This document shows positions 1 through 11,807 of a stretch of 64,000 nt of DNA, piece by piece. A program made the translations under genes and the position numbers. Below the pieces are notes generated by a model. The model had not been told where the DNA came from, did no database searches, and saw only the letters and a list, made by a program, of their open reading frames with translations. The DNA is from Bretschneidera sinensis (lineage: Eukaryota; Streptophyta; Magnoliopsida; Brassicales; Akaniaceae). Location of the stretch: NCBI GenBank assembly GCA_023935145.1, contig CM043698.1:38899501-38963500 (forward strand). Direction: 5' to 3'. Within the stretch, counting starts at the first letter, position 1, and each line of letters opens with the position of its first letter.

Positions 1-958
1 TGGGTTGGAAGACAACCCAGTCGACTGGGTACATATACCAGTCGACTGGTATATGGGTCAGAAGGTACCCAGTCGACTGGATGAATTAACCCAGTCGACT
101 GGTACTTTGACCAGTAATTTCCCAGTCGACTGGATGAATCAACCCAGTCGACTGGCACAATGGACAGAAAGTCCCCAGTCGACTGGATGATATATACCAG
201 TCGACTGGATACCCAGAAGGTCTGAAAACGTATATTTTTCAAGTGAACCCAGTCGACTGGTATCTCGACCCAGTCGACTGGTAGTTCAAAAATATGACCG
301 TTGGACTCCAAATCTGAACGTTTTAAAGTAAATCTTTTTCAAATTAAAGTCCAAAACGGCCATATTAATTGATTGCTATATAAACCCACTCAGCAAAGCA
401 TTCAATAAGATGCAGCACATATTCAAAAAGAGTTGATCTCATATAATCAAGTTTTTATACTCTTGAAACACAAAAAGCTTTGAAATAATCTTATTGAGCC
501 ATTTCTTCAAGCTTTACTTTGAAAGAGAGACATTTCTGTTGTAATAAGCTTTCATTTGTTGTCTCTCTACCTTTTACTTTACACCATCTTTGTAAAGGGA
601 TTACTTCCGAGAGGAAGGGGAAACTTCCGAAAGGAAGGGGATTTTTCGGTTTAAGCAATTCCTGTAAATTGCTTGTGTACGGTTTGTGCAACACCCGGCT
701 AAGTTGTGCGACTAAGTTTTCTTAGTGGATTACTTCAAGGAGTTCCTTGAAGAGAGTGGACGTAGGGTCGGAACGAATCCGATATTGCCGAACCACTATA
801 ACTGTGTTTGCATCCTCCTTCCTTAAACTCTTTATTTACAGCTTTCTACTTATATCAATTATTTGTTGCTTATCAGTTTTTATAAACTTGTATAAATTCC
901 GCAAAAGTTTTTAAAAACCCAATTCACCCCCCCTCTTGGGTTGAAACCTCGAGCTACA
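1..958 (+). mobile_element. SIRE/Maximus-like copia LTR, 5' part outside window
   Basis: Right-hand part of a long terminal repeat. Its last 250 bp or so match, in reverse complement, the LTR at 5933-7132: shared U5 text around 720-790 and a common end with the pattern CCCCTCTTGGGTTGAAACC then CTACA. A TATA-like TATATAAA lies near 376-383, after the palindrome-rich U3. No tRNA primer-binding site follows position 958, so this is a 3' LTR or a solo LTR rather than a 5' LTR. The C-rich end before the terminus is typical of SIRE/Maximus copia elements; the family assignment is from recall of that pattern, not from a search. Confidence 0.75.
17..281. repeat. Ten copies of palindrome CCAGTCGACTGG in LTR U3
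   Basis: The 12-bp perfect palindrome CCAGTCGACTGG occurs ten times in 265 bp with irregular spacing of roughly 8 to 50 bp (first at 17-28, last at 270-281). Spacers are AT-rich and not conserved, so this is a cluster of short motifs rather than a simple tandem satellite. The related LTR at 6607-6817 holds a similar cluster with some copies mutated. The apparent 61-residue reading frame with repeated PVDW across it is a by-product of the repeat. Confidence 0.9.
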
Positions 959-2825
959 AATCTTATATAATCATTCTTAATCTTCATAGTTAATTTTAAT
1001 TGAAAGTTCTAATTTTGGTATAACTAATTCTCAAAAAGTTCTTTTAAATTAATGTACAAAATCCAAAATTTTGAGAGTTTATATATTAATTATTTATTTT
1101 CATTCAAGAAGATAAAAATATAAAAAATTATTATGTATTTTTATATTAATAAAGAATAGAAAAGTGTTAACATTTGGATTATGATTTACAAACATTTTTA
1201 ATTAATTAGGCAAAAAAATTATTTTTTTATGGATTGGTTCATTTTGAATATAATAAATAAATATATGTGAAAAATCTTTTTAAATATGAAGAGATAGTAG
1301 AATAGTAAAATGCTTACCTTTTCAACATAAAGGTTTCATGTTCAAACCTTTTAACATATTCAATATTAACTTTTTAAAAGTAAAAATCCGTATATTTGTG
1401 ACATTTAGTTCATAGATTTATCGATCGAACTTATCGGATCAATCAAGTTTAACTGGTTTAATTAAAGACACACCGATTATGGATTCGACTTATCCGAGTC
1501 ATTAGACCACCGATCAGTCTTGTCCAAATTTGATAAGTATGACTTATATTACCTTAGCCCACTAAAAAATAATGTAGCCAACACTCAAACAAGGGTCAAG
1601 GAAACCTTCAATGCCTCGAGTATGGGAGAAGACAACACTCAAATATCTCAAGCACGGTTGAGGCAACACTCAATATTTCGAGCACAGGTCTAGACCACCC
1701 TCAATGCTTCGAGCATGGGTCAATGTAACCTTAAATGCTCCGTTCAAGGTAGTCTCAATGTTTTGTATAAAACTAAGGGCTTAAAACGTAGAGGTCAAGA
1801 AAAACCTGAGATGTTTTGTGCAAAAGCTAATATTAAAACATAAAGGTCAAGGTAAACCTTATATGCCTCGTGTAGAAATTTTTTGACACGTACAATTGCC
1901 GAAAAATTGAGAGCTAAAAGCCACAAACGAACAAAAGCCACTACAGTAGCAAATCTCTCAAAAGTGAATTCCCAACCCAAATAAAACGTGTACCAAAGGC
2001 AAAACGACCTTCTACATGATCCAACAATCTTATAGAAGGCCTATAGACCCATCACCCAAGGAAGCAGCTTTAGTAAACATCAGTGCAGTAAGTCATGAAC
2101 ACAAGATTCTTGAAACCCAATCTACAGAGGACTAAAACCTAACAAAGAGAAATGCTTGTGGTAATCCACAGAGGATCAGAAGCTCGTAAAAGTCATGAGG
2201 TAAGAATTAGCTCAAGTATATTGTTGCAGCTCATGTGATACTTTATTATTACTAATTGTGGACTTCAAGTCACATCATTGCTAACAAGGATATCTCATAG
2301 GGTAATAGTTTGGTTGGCATAGCAAAAATGGGATAGATGCCATGTAAGCACCAAATAGACGACTAATAATAGGTGACTTAGGCATCCAGCTAGAGCTAGC
2401 CTATGAGGTAATCTGGAAACAGGCTCTGCTTTAAGCATTCCCATCTGAAGAACAAAATGAAGACGTAAAACAACACTTTAATATGCAGAAACTAAGAATA
2501 TACATCTCTTTAGTTCTCAGGTTCTGTTTATGAAATTTTTTATTCATTTATTTTGTTTTTTTTTTAATTTTGAATTTGCCACTACTATAATCTTCATGAG
2601 TCACTCAATTTTTAGGAATTAATTTTTTTACTCTTTTTCCAAACTTAATTACTAGCAAATTAATTTGCTACCTATGTTTTCAATCCAAAGTGAAAATGTA
2701 ATCTAAAATTTTCAAATTATATTAATTTTTTTTCTTTTTGAGATACAATAGTTGTTGATTATAAATTGTTAAAAATGCATCTTTTAATTTTCGAAGAGGA
2801 AAATGATTATCTCTTTAGGTGTTTA
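959..2825. other. AT-rich intergenic DNA, no gene seen
   Basis: No credible coding region, splice pattern or RNA gene is visible. A degenerate direct repeat of about 32-37 bp (pattern caa..ct-caat-gctcgagcatggg) recurs about five times between roughly 1595 and 1770 and fades out toward 1880. The rest is low-complexity AT-rich sequence. Confidence 0.5.
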
Positions 2826-2830
2826 CAATT

Positions 2831-3544
2831 TGTTGGGAAAAAATTACCACCATCAACAATTAATCAAGTACCACAATTTCAACCAAAAATCACAAACCAA
2901 ATATAATAATCACCAAGCCCAGTGCGGAAATAAAAACGACAAGTACCAAATAAAGCAATAAATCAAGAATACAATAATTTATGTGGAAAACTGTAGAGGG
3001 AAAAACCACGGGGCAAAAATAACTCCACTATGTAAATAAAAATTACAAAGTTTATATCCCAAGTTTATGCCCAAACTTGATACCCACCACAATTTGGTAA
3101 TATTACAAAATTATCCCTCTAGGGAAAAATTACTGTTGTGCTATCAACTGTTGAAATCTGAGAAGTCCCAATGTTTCACCAAAATCAAACATCGTGACAG
3201 AAATTGCAAACCCCGAGTAGATTGATTCTCTGTGACCAAATACTCTGAATAACACCCTAGATAAAATCTCAAACTACTGTACCTTTTCTCATTTTTACTC
3301 TCCAGTAAATAGAAAGAAAACTTCCTCTTTGTACCTCACGACAGAGCTCTATTTTCCTTTGCTCTCTATAACTCCCCATGAAAAAACGAAAGAAATCAGG
3401 CATTTTTATATAGCCATTGATTAGAAGATGTTCTCTTTTAATAGGCATAGGATTCTGAGTCCTAGACTACACAAGCCAACACTTTTAGCTTTCTTTTATT
3501 TCTTATTTTAATGTGCTTATGGGTTGAACCCCACAAACCCACCA
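2831..3544 (-). repeat. Copia-1 3' LTR
   Basis: 714 bp, read on the minus strand from TGGTGGGTTTGTGG (ending at 3544) to TCCCAACA (2831). It is preceded on the minus strand by the purine-rich GGGATGGAGGAGGAGATTGG, which fits a polypurine tract. Positions 3051-3540 align with 8217-8734, with scattered substitutions and small indels, so the element is old. Confidence 0.85.
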
Positions 3545-3586
3545 ATCTCCTCCTCCATCCCATGAGGGAGAAAACTACCATGCGAC

Positions 3587-5932
3587 TCACTTGGAGTCCA
3601 TCCCAACTATCGTCGAGCAAAACTCAAGCTTTTCTCTAGGAACAACATTTGTCATCATGTCAGCGACATTTTTATCTATGTGGATCTTTTCTAATTTCAT
3701 CAACTGTTTTTCAATCGCCTCACGAATCCAATGGTATCTCACCTCAATGTGTTTCATATGTGAATGATATATGACATTTTTGCTTAGATCCATAGAATTC
3801 TGACTATCAGAAAAAACCACATGTGTTGCTTTAAACCCAATTCTTGAAGAAACGTCATCATCCAAAGCATCTATTTCCTTGCTTCGTTCGCTGCAATGTA
3901 CTCAGCCTTAGTAGTTGATAAGGCAACATACTTTTACAGTCTCGACTGCCATGAAATAACTCTCTCTGCGAAAGTGAACAAAAACCTCGATGTAGACTTT
4001 CTAGTATCAAGATTACCTGTCATATCTGAATCTGTATAATCCTCAAGAACTGGTTCTGAACTCCCAAAACTCAAACACAACTTGGATGTACCTTTGAGAT
4101 ATCTCAAGATCCACTTTACTACTTCATAGTGACTTTTACTTGAATTAGACAAAAACCTGTTAACCACACCAACAACATGAGCAATGTCTGGTTGTGTGCA
4201 AACTATAGCATACATTAAGTTACCGACTGCAAACGAGTAAGGAATTGCTGACATTTCTTCATTTTCTTCTTTTGTTGATGGACATGATTTCTTGCTCAAT
4301 TTAAAGTGGTTGGCAAGAGGAGTACTGACTGATTTTGAATGCTTCATGTTGAACCTTTCAATTATTCATTCAACATACATTTCTTGTGATAACCATAACT
4401 TTCTGGTTTTTCTATTACGAATAATCTGTATTCCCAAAATCTGTCTTGTTGGTCCCAAGTCCTTCATGTTGAAGGACTTAAAAAATTCATCTTTTAACTT
4501 ACCAATCAACTTAATATCTTGTCCCACAATCAATATATCATCAACATACGGCAGAAGGATAATAAAGTTACCATTAGGGAATTTCTCGACATATACACAT
4601 GGGTCTGCAGCTATCCTTTCGTAACTATGATTCACCATGAATGAATCAAACTTCTAGTACCATTGTTTTGGAGCATGTTTTAATCCATACAAACTTTTCT
4701 TCAGTTTGCAAACCCTGTTCTTTTTCCCTTTTACTTCAAAATCTTCTGGTTGAATCATATAAATCTCTTCATGCAAATCACCATGAAGAAACACCATCTT
4801 CACATTTAACTGCTCAAGCTTAAGATTCAAACTAGCTGCCAAACCAAGTACAACTAGGATAGAACTCATTTTTACCACTAGAGAGAAAATTTCATCGAAA
4901 TCTATTCTTTTCTTTTGACCGAAACCTTTCACCACCAGTCGAGCATTGTATTTCACTAGCTTTTAACCATATTTCTTTAGCTTGAACACCCATTTGTTCC
5001 TCAGTTCTTTTCTACCTTTGGGAAGATCAACCAATTCATAAGTATTGTTCTTTTCCAAAGAACCCATTTTTTCCCTCATTGCTTTCATCAAACAATCTTT
5101 TTTCTACATGTGATTGCACTTCTTGGAAGCTCTCTGGCTCCCCTCCATCAGTAAGGAAGACATATTCAAAACTAGGGTACCTAGTAGACGGTTGATGCTC
5201 TCTAGTAGACCTTTTTAACTAAGGCCCTACAGTCTCCGGTGCAAGGGGCTACTCCTCCTACTCAACATGTTTTATATCATGCATAATATCATCATCAACT
5301 ATCATTGGATCCTCGTTGCCTATACGTTCTTCTTTATGTATCTCTCATTCATTTGTGGCACTGTCTGAAGGAGTAAGATCTGGTATGAAGTCTTCAAGTC
5401 TACCCGTGCCATACTGTGTCATCTTATTTTTCTCAATATCAGCTAAAGTTTCATTTTCATATAAGATAACATCTCTGCTTCTGATAATCTCATTCTTTTC
5501 TAGGTCCTATAATTTGTAACCAAGCTTAGCATCCCTATAACCAAAAAAACACATAAACAACTGCTTTGTCATCAAGTTTTGACCTATTCTCCTTGAGAAC
5601 ATATGCAAAAGCTTGGCAACCAAGCACATTCAAATGAGAATAAGAAACATTTTTTCCTGTCCAAACTTTTTCTGGAATTTCAAAACCTAATAGAACGGAT
5701 GAAGATATATTAATCAGGTAGCAAGCTATACGAACTCCTTCACCCCAAAATGGCTTAGGCAGCTTAGCTATTCTAAGCATGCATCTAACTCTTTCTATAA
5801 TTGTGTGATTTATTCTCTCAGCCACACCATTATGTTTTGGGGTACTAAGAACTGTCGTCTCATGCCTAATGCCAAACTGTCAACAATAATTTGCAAACTC
5901 ATTGCAGGTATACTCTCCACCATTATCAGTAC
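3587..5932 (-). pseudogene. Copia-1 pol remnant: integrase end, RT, RNase H
   Basis: Minus-strand copia polyprotein broken by frameshifts and stops into at least four pieces. Reading 5' to 3': the end of the integrase core with STDNGGEY just inside 5932 and an HNGVAER-like motif near 5820; an RT segment with GLKHAPKQWY near 4660; the catalytic YVDD at about 4537-4548; the RTxPD-type block TQPDIAH near 4200; and RNase H ending with a DSQ/KHIEVRYHW region at 3587-3865. This matches the copia order INT-RT-RH. The 5' part (gag, protease, N-terminal integrase) is absent because of the nested insertion and deletion. It encodes no functional enzyme. Confidence 0.88.
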
Positions 5933-6606
5933 TGTAGACTGAGGTTTCAATCCAAGAGGGGAATGAATTGAGTTTTTAAAAAACTTTTGCTAATTAAACA
6001 CAAGTTTATAAAAACAGATAAACCCACAAGCATGTAAACAAATAATGTGCTGTAAATAAAAGAGTTTAAGGAATGGGGGATGTAAACTCAGTTTATAGTG
6101 GTTCGGTAATATCGGATTCGTTCCGACCCTACGTCCACTCTCTTCAAAGAACCTCTTTGAAGTAATCCACTAAAAAACTTAGTCGTGCAACTTCACGGGT
6201 GTTGCACAAACCTTACAATCAATCCATTCATCTTGGAAGCAAATCCCTTCCTCTCGGAAGCTAAATCCCTTCCTCTCGGAACCTAATCTCTTCCTTTCGG
6301 AAGCTAATCCCTTTACAATGAATGTTGTAAAGTAAATAGTAGAGAGACAACAATGAAAGCTAATACAATTGAATAATATCTCTCTTTCAAGGTAAAGCTT
6401 GAAAAATGGCTCAACAATAAATATTTCAAAGCTTTTGGTATCAATGAGTAAAAACTTGATTGAATGTGTTATCTCCTTATTTGAAATGCTCAATAGAGTG
6501 AGTTTATATAGCCTTGATGTAATATGACCGTTTTGTACTGTTCTGGTACGATTTGGTGCAATTTGTGCTGAAATTTCGCGTCTCAATGGTTATATTTTTT
6601 GAACTA

Positions 6607-6817
6607 CCAGTCGACTGGGTCTTAGTACCAGTCGACTGGGTCAAGTTAACAATCTCATTTTTAAGGCTGTTGAAGGTACCAGTCGACTGGGTGGTTCTTA
6701 CCAGTCGACTAGGGATAGTCTGTCCAATATATCAGTCGACTGGTATGAAGCACCCAGTCGACTGGGGACACATTGTCCAAAACTCCAGTCTTCTGGTATT
6801 AGTACCCAGTCGACTGG
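6607..6817. repeat. CCAGTCGACTGG palindrome cluster, partly mutated
   Basis: About eight sites related to CCAGTCGACTGG in the U3 of the nested LTR, several perfect (for example 6607-6618 and 6806-6817). Others carry one or two changes, such as CCAGTCGACTAG near 6702 and CCAGTCTTCTGG near 6785. It is the counterpart of the cluster at 17-281. Confidence 0.85.
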
Positions 6818-7788
6818 GTTGCTTATCAACCCAGTTTTCATGTTTTAAAATGTTTTTAACTTAAAAATGTTTGATTGAAGAGTTCTGTAAAAATGTTTTT
6901 TCAAAAGGAGCCATAAGACAAGCTTTTTACCTGAACAAGTGAGATTTACAACTTGTTTAAATACCTTGTCCCTATACTAGATCTTCTATCTTGACTTGGT
7001 GTTTGATTCGGGTTGAGTTCTTGCACCTTGATCCTTGGTTGAATGCTTTTATTGCTTAATACACTTAGATAGTATTGCTAGTATAATAAGAGTTGTGTTT
7101 TATCATCATTAAAATATAAGTGAGGGTCAACAATCTCCCCCTTTTTTATAATGATAAAACTTATGAGAGAAAAAAAGTTTTAAAAACTAAATGTTGGATT
7201 TTTTAGAAAAATCGGGCAGAGTCTCCTCTGTTTTTTGAATAAAACCAACATGTAAAAAGATAAAGAACAATTTATATACAACCCAACCAATCAATTTAAC
7301 ATATATAACCATATATCAAGTTCTTTGGAGCAATGCTCCCCCTAAATCTATGCATTAGTTTGAGTTTACACCTGTTTTTCTCATTTTCTCATTTTTCTCC
7401 CCCGTTTTGACAACAGCAGAAAAGGGGACAGTAATCCAAAAAATAAGCTATCTAGATACCATAAACATAAAGAGCATACATAAACAAACTCGTATGTGAA
7501 AATTTAGACAAACTGAAAGTTTCCATACATGCAGAAGCAGTTTTAAAGCATTTATCCGAATATAAAGAGATATAAAGCATGCAACTATATTACACATATG
7601 TAAAACAAGTAAATGAAATAAGTCTAATCATGAACCATCATCATATATAAAACCAGTCTATACAAAATAGGCTTCGTAGAGTCGAAACAAAAGTGCAAAA
7701 TACAATAAAATATGAAAATATGTTCGTGCTAAGAACAAGAAAAAGACTACATTTGTATATACATCAAAAAGTAAGATAGAAAGGTGAC

Positions 7789-8216
7789 TCAAGGAGCAAG
7801 AAAGTTAAATCCATCACGGATAAAATCCCAAAGCTCAGTTAGAGAGCCCTCGATATGCTTACGGTATAACTCGAAGCCATCCCGGAGAGAGTGGAGGTCG
7901 TGATGCATGCCCTCAACTGTAGAGCTCAAGCTCTGGAAGCCGGACTGCATGGTCAGCTGGAGGCTCGTGATAGCCTGAAGGAGATCGCCATAACCAGCCT
8001 GACTAGCACTCGAGTCACCCATAAGAGGTGCTCGATCATCTATATTTATAGCAGCAGCATCTGGACCTTTGTCCTCATCATCACTGCTGTCGTCCTCTCA
8101 TATCCGAATGTGCTTCCCGACCTTGAAGTAGATGAAGCCATCTCGGACTGTGTATCCCATTTTCTTCAGCGAGAAGACATTGATGATGTCCTTGAGGCCG
8201 ATGTCTTAAGCCTCGG
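7789..8216 (-). pseudogene. Post-pol ORF remnant of the SIRE-like element
   Basis: On the minus strand, 8022-7789 is open for 77 residues starting MGDSSASQAGYGD, with leucine/glutamine-rich heptad-like sequence (LLQAITSLQLTMQ) that could form a short coiled coil. The open frame can be followed upstream to 8216 with two stops, through an acidic DDSSDDED stretch. Location between pol and the polypurine tract matches the extra downstream ORF seen in some SIRE/Maximus elements. I do not recognise a defined domain, and its product and role are unknown. Confidence 0.45.
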
Positions 8217-8734
8217 AGTTTATGTCCCAAGTTTATGCCCAAACTTGAGATCCATAACAGTTTGGTAATATTATAAAATTATCTCTCTAGGGAAAAACCA
8301 CTACTGTACTACCAACCGTTGAAATCTGAGAAGTCCCTGCACTTCACCAAAATCAAACATCGTGATAGAAATTGCAAACCTAGAGTAGATTGATTCTTTG
8401 TAACCAAACACTCTGAATAATATTCTAAAGAAAATCTCAAACTGCTGTACCTTTTCTCATTTTTACTCTCCGGTAAATAGAAAGAAAATTCCTTCTCTAT
8501 ACCTCACGACAAAGCTCTATTTTTCTTTGATCTCTGTAACTGCCCATGAAAAAAGAAAAAAGAAATCATACCCTTTTTTTATTTTTTATTTTTATACATA
8601 GAGCCATTGATTAAAAAATATTCTCTTCTAATAGGCATAGAATTTTGAGTCATAGACTACATTAGCCAACACCGTTAACTTTCTTTTATTTCTTATTTTA
8701 ACCTGCTTATGGGTTGGACTCCACAAGCCTAACA
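8217..8734 (-). repeat. Copia-1 5' LTR, U5 end deleted
   Basis: Aligns with 3051-3544 of the 3' LTR (shared text such as CCCAAGTTTATGCCCAAACTTGA and TCTCTAGGGAAAAA). The roughly 220 bp matching 2831-3050 are missing. The start on the minus strand is TGTTAGGCTTGTGG, ending at 8734 and followed by the CAATT target duplication. Confidence 0.85.
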
Positions 8735-8962
8735 CAATTTACATCCCCATTTCACCATTTGCCCATCAATCACTTATACATGACAAACTTAAAAATACAC
8801 AAAACTGACAAATGAATTATTTTCCATTTTTAAGTCCCATTTCACTAACTTTATCATCTCATGTGCAAGGACACTGTAATGAAGATATGATCTTATCATT
8901 ATATTTTTGCATGTTTAAATGGTTCTTCGTCTATGTTATTATACACGTACATATATACATGT

Positions 8963-8964
8963 AT

Positions 8965-9034
<70 letters not shown>
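8963..9034. repeat. (AC)n(AT)n compound microsatellite
   Basis: About 25 bp of AC repeats followed directly by about 46 bp of AT repeats, uninterrupted. Likely polymorphic. Confidence 0.97.
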
Positions 9035-9036
<2 letters not shown>

Positions 9037-10074
9037 ATGGAGAGAACATCCTAAAATCAGAAAGAGGTCTCCAAATACATATTGAATTTTAATTCAATTT
9101 TGTGTTATGTATCCTGCCTTTGCAAGGTGTTCTTTTGCATTGCTGCTTTAAGTTTTGCTACTGTGTCAACTTTATTGAATAAATAAAGCTTTTACTTTTG
9201 TTTTTAAAGAATTAAAATAGTGATAGAGAGGTTTATGAAAAAAGAAATTTTTGTGGAATAACATACTTAAGTTTGATGAGTGCCACCATACTTATTGGGT
9301 AGAACCACTTGTCTTCATACAAAAAATCAAAGGTCAAACCTCTTTCACATAAAAAAAAAAAAAAAAGAGGAACAAGGAATGGAAGAAAGCTATCTCCGAT
9401 TATGTAGAACATAGGTCAAATGGATCTCTTTTGAAAAAAATGTAAGTTTTCTTTTATTAGTTTGTCAAACAAACTAGGTTGATGCTTAAAACCAATCTGA
9501 CAGAATTTATGAAACGGTTTATAGTTTAGCATGGTTTTTGAAATGGTTTATGGTAAAACAACATTGAAATTATAAACCTTTTAGTGTGTGGTAAACCATT
9601 TTTTAAAACAGTTATCAAATTGATTTATGTAAAATTGTGTGTGTTAGTAGATGAGTTGTAAAAGTGTTCAAATATGAAAATTACCAATAAAGACATGCCT
9701 ATCTATGAATTGACTATATAAATAAGGTCAAAAAATCCATTCATGATTATTTTATGTTGTGATAAGAGTGTAAATATCCTTAATTTGCTACCCAAAGACA
9801 AATGAAGAAATTTTTTGTAAGTAATAGGATTGGTTTTAGAAGAAATAATCAAGACAGTTTCTGTTTAAAGCTTAGAAACAGTTCCGTATAAACTGTCTTT
9901 TGGTGGTTCATACAACGGAAAGATTTTGACGAAGTTTCTTGTGTGAAGTTTGCAGGGTTCTCTTTAAAAGTATTATTTTAAAAAATAAATTTCAAGACTG
10001 ATCTTTACTATTCAATAAAAATCATGTGATAAATCGAATATATAAAATTTTAATTAAAAATTATCATTTTAGTA

Positions 10075-10510
10075 TAGGGGTGTGCAAATAATCGATACGG
10101 TCAGTTAAAAAGTTTAATCAATTTTTTTAACCGTTTCGATAGAATTAACTTAAACATTATGACATTAACCGATCAAATTGATTTCGGTTGGTATAGTTGG
10201 TTAATTGGTTGAACGACACTGTTTATATATTTAAGTTTTTATAATTTATTATATATGTTATATATTTAATTTATATTCATGATTTTTTTAGTTTATTATA
10301 TATTATATTTATATTTAACATATTATTAATATTAATTAATTAATTTTTAAATTGGTTAAACGATCATAATTTTTTTTTAACAGCCAACCTACAGATTAAC
10401 CAATACATATTATTTGTTAACCAATTTAGTACCGATTAATCGAACCGTTTTACTTAAACGGTTCGAAATGGTTCGATTAATCGGTTTTAACTGATTAATG
10501 AAACCCTTAC
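10075..10510. mobile_element. Candidate hAT-type MITE relic
   Basis: Starts with TAGGGGTGTGCAAATAATCG and ends near TTAATGAAACCCTTAC. The interior is rich in words like GATTAATCGGTTTTAACTGATTAA and AACGGTTCGAAATGGTTCGA, and its two ends are loosely complementary (CAGTTAAAA at both ends in inverted orientation). The GGGGTGTGCAAA start is common for plant hAT-derived elements. No clean terminal inverted repeat or 8-bp target duplication could be established, so this is tentative. Confidence 0.3.
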
Positions 10511-11654
10511 TTTACTGTATGACTTAATTTATATTCATCAACGGTTTAAAATTTATATAAAAACCTACTGTTTAGATATGTTAAAATTTTTCAAAACAAT
10601 GTTGAGTTTTTGTAATTTTAAAATTCTCATAAATGTATGTTAATTGATTGGTAAAGACATTAATTTTATTGTTATAGAAATAAAATATTTTAAATAGAAC
10701 TTTATGAATTTTATATAAAAAAACGTTTTATAAGTTTACCTTTTCTATAAACCAATTAAAAGGGGTGTTTGAATTAACTTCAACAATACCTTGACCAAAT
10801 AATTGAATTGAATTTTGTTAGATTTCACAAACTTTTCTATGCTTGCAGCTTTGGCACTGGCATGAACTGCATGGACATCGGGTAGAGTGAGCATAAAAAC
10901 CTAATAGAACTGCCAATCGATGCAACAAATTAGATTGAATAAAATTTTTAATAATTGGCTAGGTTTGATTTGAGATACTGTTGAATCCGTTTTTGTTTGA
11001 TTTAACCATGAGTTTAAAATTTTAAAACTCGATTTAAATTAATAAATCAATTATTATATAATAGTATTTTATATTTATTATAGGTATATATATATAATAC
11101 TTATTTTTTTATTTATAAAAAATTGATTTTATTTAAATTTTATATTTAAGATATTTATAAATTATGTTTTATTAATATTAAAATTTTTAAAATTCAATTA
11201 ATAAATACCTCAAAATCAAAATCAAAATCAAATGTTAGTTATTTATTTTTATGTTAAATTTAAATTATTTATAATTTGTGTTAAATGATTTACTTATCTT
11301 TACATCGAAATCGAAAGTAGAAAAAAAAGTGACTCGTGCTCGCCGGTTGACACGGAAAAAAGAAAAAGAAAAAGAAAAAGAAAAAGAAAGTGAGGTTTCT
11401 CGGGACCCACAAGAAGGTGGACCCCACCATGAAAATTCCAACTCCTTGTGGGATCCAATCAATTAAACGGTCCAATAGCTTACCTAGTTAACACACACTC
11501 CATTTTAATAGTAATTTAAAATTAAGTGCATTAATGAGTCATCATTTTCGTTTCAACACCGGAATATGTCCTGACAGTACCATTGACCATATTCTCTCTT
11601 TGGCTCTCGCAAGTGTGACGACTGCCGGCGAGAGATCTCACGTCCTCATCCTTG

Positions 11655-11720
11655 CACGTGCTACCAGAAACCCCAGCCTTCCCTTGTATAAATATAAATA
11701 AATCTCTCTCTCCGTCTCAT
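11655..11720 (+). promoter_or_regulatory. Promoter of the BPA1-like gene: G-box and TATA box
   Basis: A perfect G-box core CACGTG is at 11655-11660 and a strong TATA box TATAAATA at 11687-11694, followed by a CT-rich stretch (about 11701-11720) typical of plant transcription starts. The start of transcription is expected around 11718-11725, giving a 5' leader of about 80 nt before the ATG at 11802. The G-box suggests control by bZIP or bHLH factors (light, ABA or stress), which is an inference from the motif only. Confidence 0.65.
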
Positions 11721-11801
11721 TTCTGAGTGAAGACATTTTCACATCGTAAGAGAAAAATCTCGGTGGAATTCACAAAAGCCATTATCTTGAGCGACTTCAC
11801 C

Positions 11802-11807
11802 ATGTCG
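11802..11807 (+). CDS. Exon 1 (coding part) of BPA1-like RRM gene: ATG TCG
   Basis: ATG at 11802 in the context TTCACCATGTCG, followed by a donor GTCAGT at 11808. Spliced to exon 2 at 30751 it gives MS-IKTVKVSN, which fits the very short N-terminus before the RRM expected in this family. The TATA box 108 nt upstream and the leader support a real first exon. The weak point is the distance: the nearest downstream exon is about 18.9 kb away. An alternative first exon closer to 30751 cannot be excluded without transcript data. Confidence 0.6.

Larger units (their letters stand above)
5933..8216 (-). mobile_element. Nested SIRE-like copia fragment (3' LTR plus post-pol region)
   Basis: Minus-strand fragment inserted into the Copia-1 integrase at 5932/5933. 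The hallmark is AAAAAGGGGGAGATTG followed by TGTTGACC on the minus strand near 7132-7150, the classic polypurine tract and LTR start of SIRE-type elements. The LTR runs from 7132 down to 5933 (about 1200 bp) and ends CTACA like the LTR at 1-958. Upstream on the minus strand are 7133-8216 bases of 3' untranslated DNA and a post-pol reading frame. The 5' part of the element is missing: the sequence switches to Copia-1 LTR at 8217. Confidence 0.8.
2831..8734 (-). mobile_element. Decayed Ty1/copia element (Copia-1), nested and internally deleted
   Basis: A minus-strand copia retrotransposon flanked by a perfect 5-bp target duplication CAATT (2826-2830 and 8735-8739). The element termini are TG...CA (TGTTGGG at 2831 on the plus strand; AACA at 8731-8734). 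The 3' LTR is 2831-3544. The 5' LTR survives only as 8217-8734. Between them lie pol remnants (3587-5932) and a piece of another element (5933-8216) that interrupts the integrase. The primer-binding site, gag, protease and the U5 end of the 5' LTR are missing, so a deletion joined the nested element to the middle of the 5' LTR. Not mobile on its own. Confidence 0.85.
8740..11640. other. AT-rich intergenic DNA upstream of the RRM gene
   Basis: No gene seen. It contains the dinucleotide array at 8963-9034, a poly-A run near 9349-9366, an A/G-rich run (AAAAAGA repeats) at about 11356-11390, and a region at 10075-10510 with repeated, partly inverted AACCGGTT-like words (see separate entry). Many stops in all frames. 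Confidence 0.5.

Noticed and set aside
5..190. Open frame with repeated PVDW motif
   Set aside because: Produced by the CCAGTCGACTGG palindromes in LTR U3; no start context and no matching frame in the sister LTR except fragments.
7891..8268. 125-residue plus-strand frame overlapping the SIRE post-pol remnant
   Set aside because: Antisense to the better-supported minus-strand frame, and it crosses the junction between two transposable elements.
8812..9054. Open frame ending in alternating T-H and I-Y residues
   Set aside because: It is the (AC)n(AT)n microsatellite read as codons.
9440..9660. Partial inverted repeat of AAATGGTTTA(T/C) words
   Set aside because: Arms short and imperfect, no target duplication; not enough for a MITE call.
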